This document shows positions 63,558-64,000 of a stretch of DNA of 64,000 nucleotides, piece by piece. Position 1 is the first letter of the stretch. The number at the start of each line of letters is the position of its first letter. The translations under genes were made by a program, and so were the position numbers. The DNA is from Saccharopolyspora erythraea NRRL 2338 (GTDB taxonomy: Bacteria; Actinomycetota; Actinomycetes; Mycobacteriales; Pseudonocardiaceae), in the NCBI RefSeq assembly GCF_000062885.1, contig NC_009142.1, positions 2,717,584 through 2,781,583 of the forward strand, written 5' to 3'. The notes under the pieces are model-generated. The model had not been told where the DNA came from and did not search any database. It saw only the letters and a list, made by a program, of their open reading frames with translations.

Positions 63558-63998
63558 CGACACCATGACCAGCACCGGCGGCCGCCCCACCTGGCCGAAC
63601 CCCAGCGGGATGTCGGCCGGCGGGAACCACAGATCGCATTGGGCCAGCTCGCCGGGCTGATACACCGTCCGCGACACCGGGTCCGGCGGCAGGAACAACG
63701 GGCGCAACTCCCGCACCCGGTCCTTGAGCACGGTCATGCCCCGCTGCCAGCCGATCCGTTCGGCGATCACCGGCACCGGCATCGTCGGCCACTCCGCCAA
63801 CAACGCCCGAACCTGCGGCTCGACCGCATCCACGATCGAGCCCTTCGCCGGCCGCCGATACCGCGGCGGCCCCTCAGCCGACAGCGCCCGCCGCACCGTG
63901 TTCCGCCCGACACCCAACCTGCGGGCAATCGCCCGAATCGGCATGCCCTCACACCGGTGAAGCCGACGGATCTCCGCCCAGTCCTCCACGCTGATCAC
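63558..63998 (-). pseudogene. IS21-family IstA, N-terminal part
   Basis: ATG 63998 starts ISVEDWAEIRRLHRCEGMPI, then RAIARRLGVGRNTVRRALSA (helix-turn-helix), PVIAERIGWQRGMTVLKDRV and YQPGELAQCDLWFPPADIPL with the first catalytic Asp. Homology ends at VSGPQ where IS-B copy 3 is joined. The rest of istA and istB are absent. Confidence 0.85.
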
Positions 63999-64000
63999 TC

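Overview
This window is high-GC actinomycete DNA, most likely from the Pseudonocardiales (a Saccharopolyspora-like soil organism). The inference rests on heavy use of GTG/TTG starts, an F420-type LLM oxidoreductase, a DUF664 DinB-like protein, an ABATE/CGNR regulator, a fused gamma-beta urease subunit, Ku-like relics and several actinobacterial IS groups. No tRNA or rRNA gene was recognised. Intact metabolic and regulatory islands are separated by long stretches of insertion sequences and gene wreckage, as in an accessory region or chromosome arm.

Layout. 0-8 kb: nhaA antiporter, an MFS relic, then a compact regulon (DUF664 / MalY-type aminotransferase / RidA on the minus strand; CGNR regulator and MFS transporter on the plus strand) with four copies of one palindromic operator; then a serine-recombinase relic. 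8-14.6 kb: XRE-type regulator divergent from an SDR, an IS5-group element, a DHFR-like reductase, an SRPBCC protein, probable Ku relics, a frameshifted membrane protein and a complete IS (IS-A). 14.7-19.4 kb: urease operon ureAB-C-F-G-D on the minus strand. 20.2-26.7 kb: secreted protein, IS-B copy 1, an IS256-type transposase with one amber codon, a truncated Gre-like gene, a repeat-tailed protein, an IS481-type relic and an IS110 element. 27.4-33 kb: Cys-motif protein plus two YeeE/YedE half-transporters, parA/parB relics, TetR and a type-B carboxylesterase, MFS relic. 33.1-41.8 kb: a 1213-residue HTH/STAND/WD40 protein divergent from a coupled 48-residue gene and membrane pentapeptide-repeat gene, then an NRAMP-like transporter, DapA-like lyase/synthase and LacI regulator with palindromic operators. 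42-47.6 kb: wreckage (STAND fragment, IS3, terminase small subunit, IS701, IS630, IS5) around a PucR regulator and a LuxR regulator. 47.7-51.3 kb: alpha/beta hydrolase and MFS opposite a TetR, then a dehydrogenase fragment. 51.3-64 kb: IS5 relic, IS-B copy 2, MFS relic, MDR oxidoreductase/TetR pair, IS30 inside IS3, MFS half, RepA-like ATPase relic, LLM oxidoreductase/TetR pair, a four-repeat CRISPR remnant between IS pieces, and nested IS-A/IS-B/IS21 fragments.

Functional logic. Most intact islands follow one design: an enzyme or transporter gene opposite a local regulator (CGNR, LacI, three TetR pairs), often with operator-like palindromes visible between them. The most distinctive units are the four-operator CGNR regulon, the STAND/WD40 - small protein - pentapeptide locus, the NRAMP-like/DapA-like pair whose transporter lacks the usual metal-binding motif, and the Cys-motif/YeeE operon. 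Partition, replication, terminase and CRISPR pieces are remnants of several mobile or defence elements cut up by IS activity.
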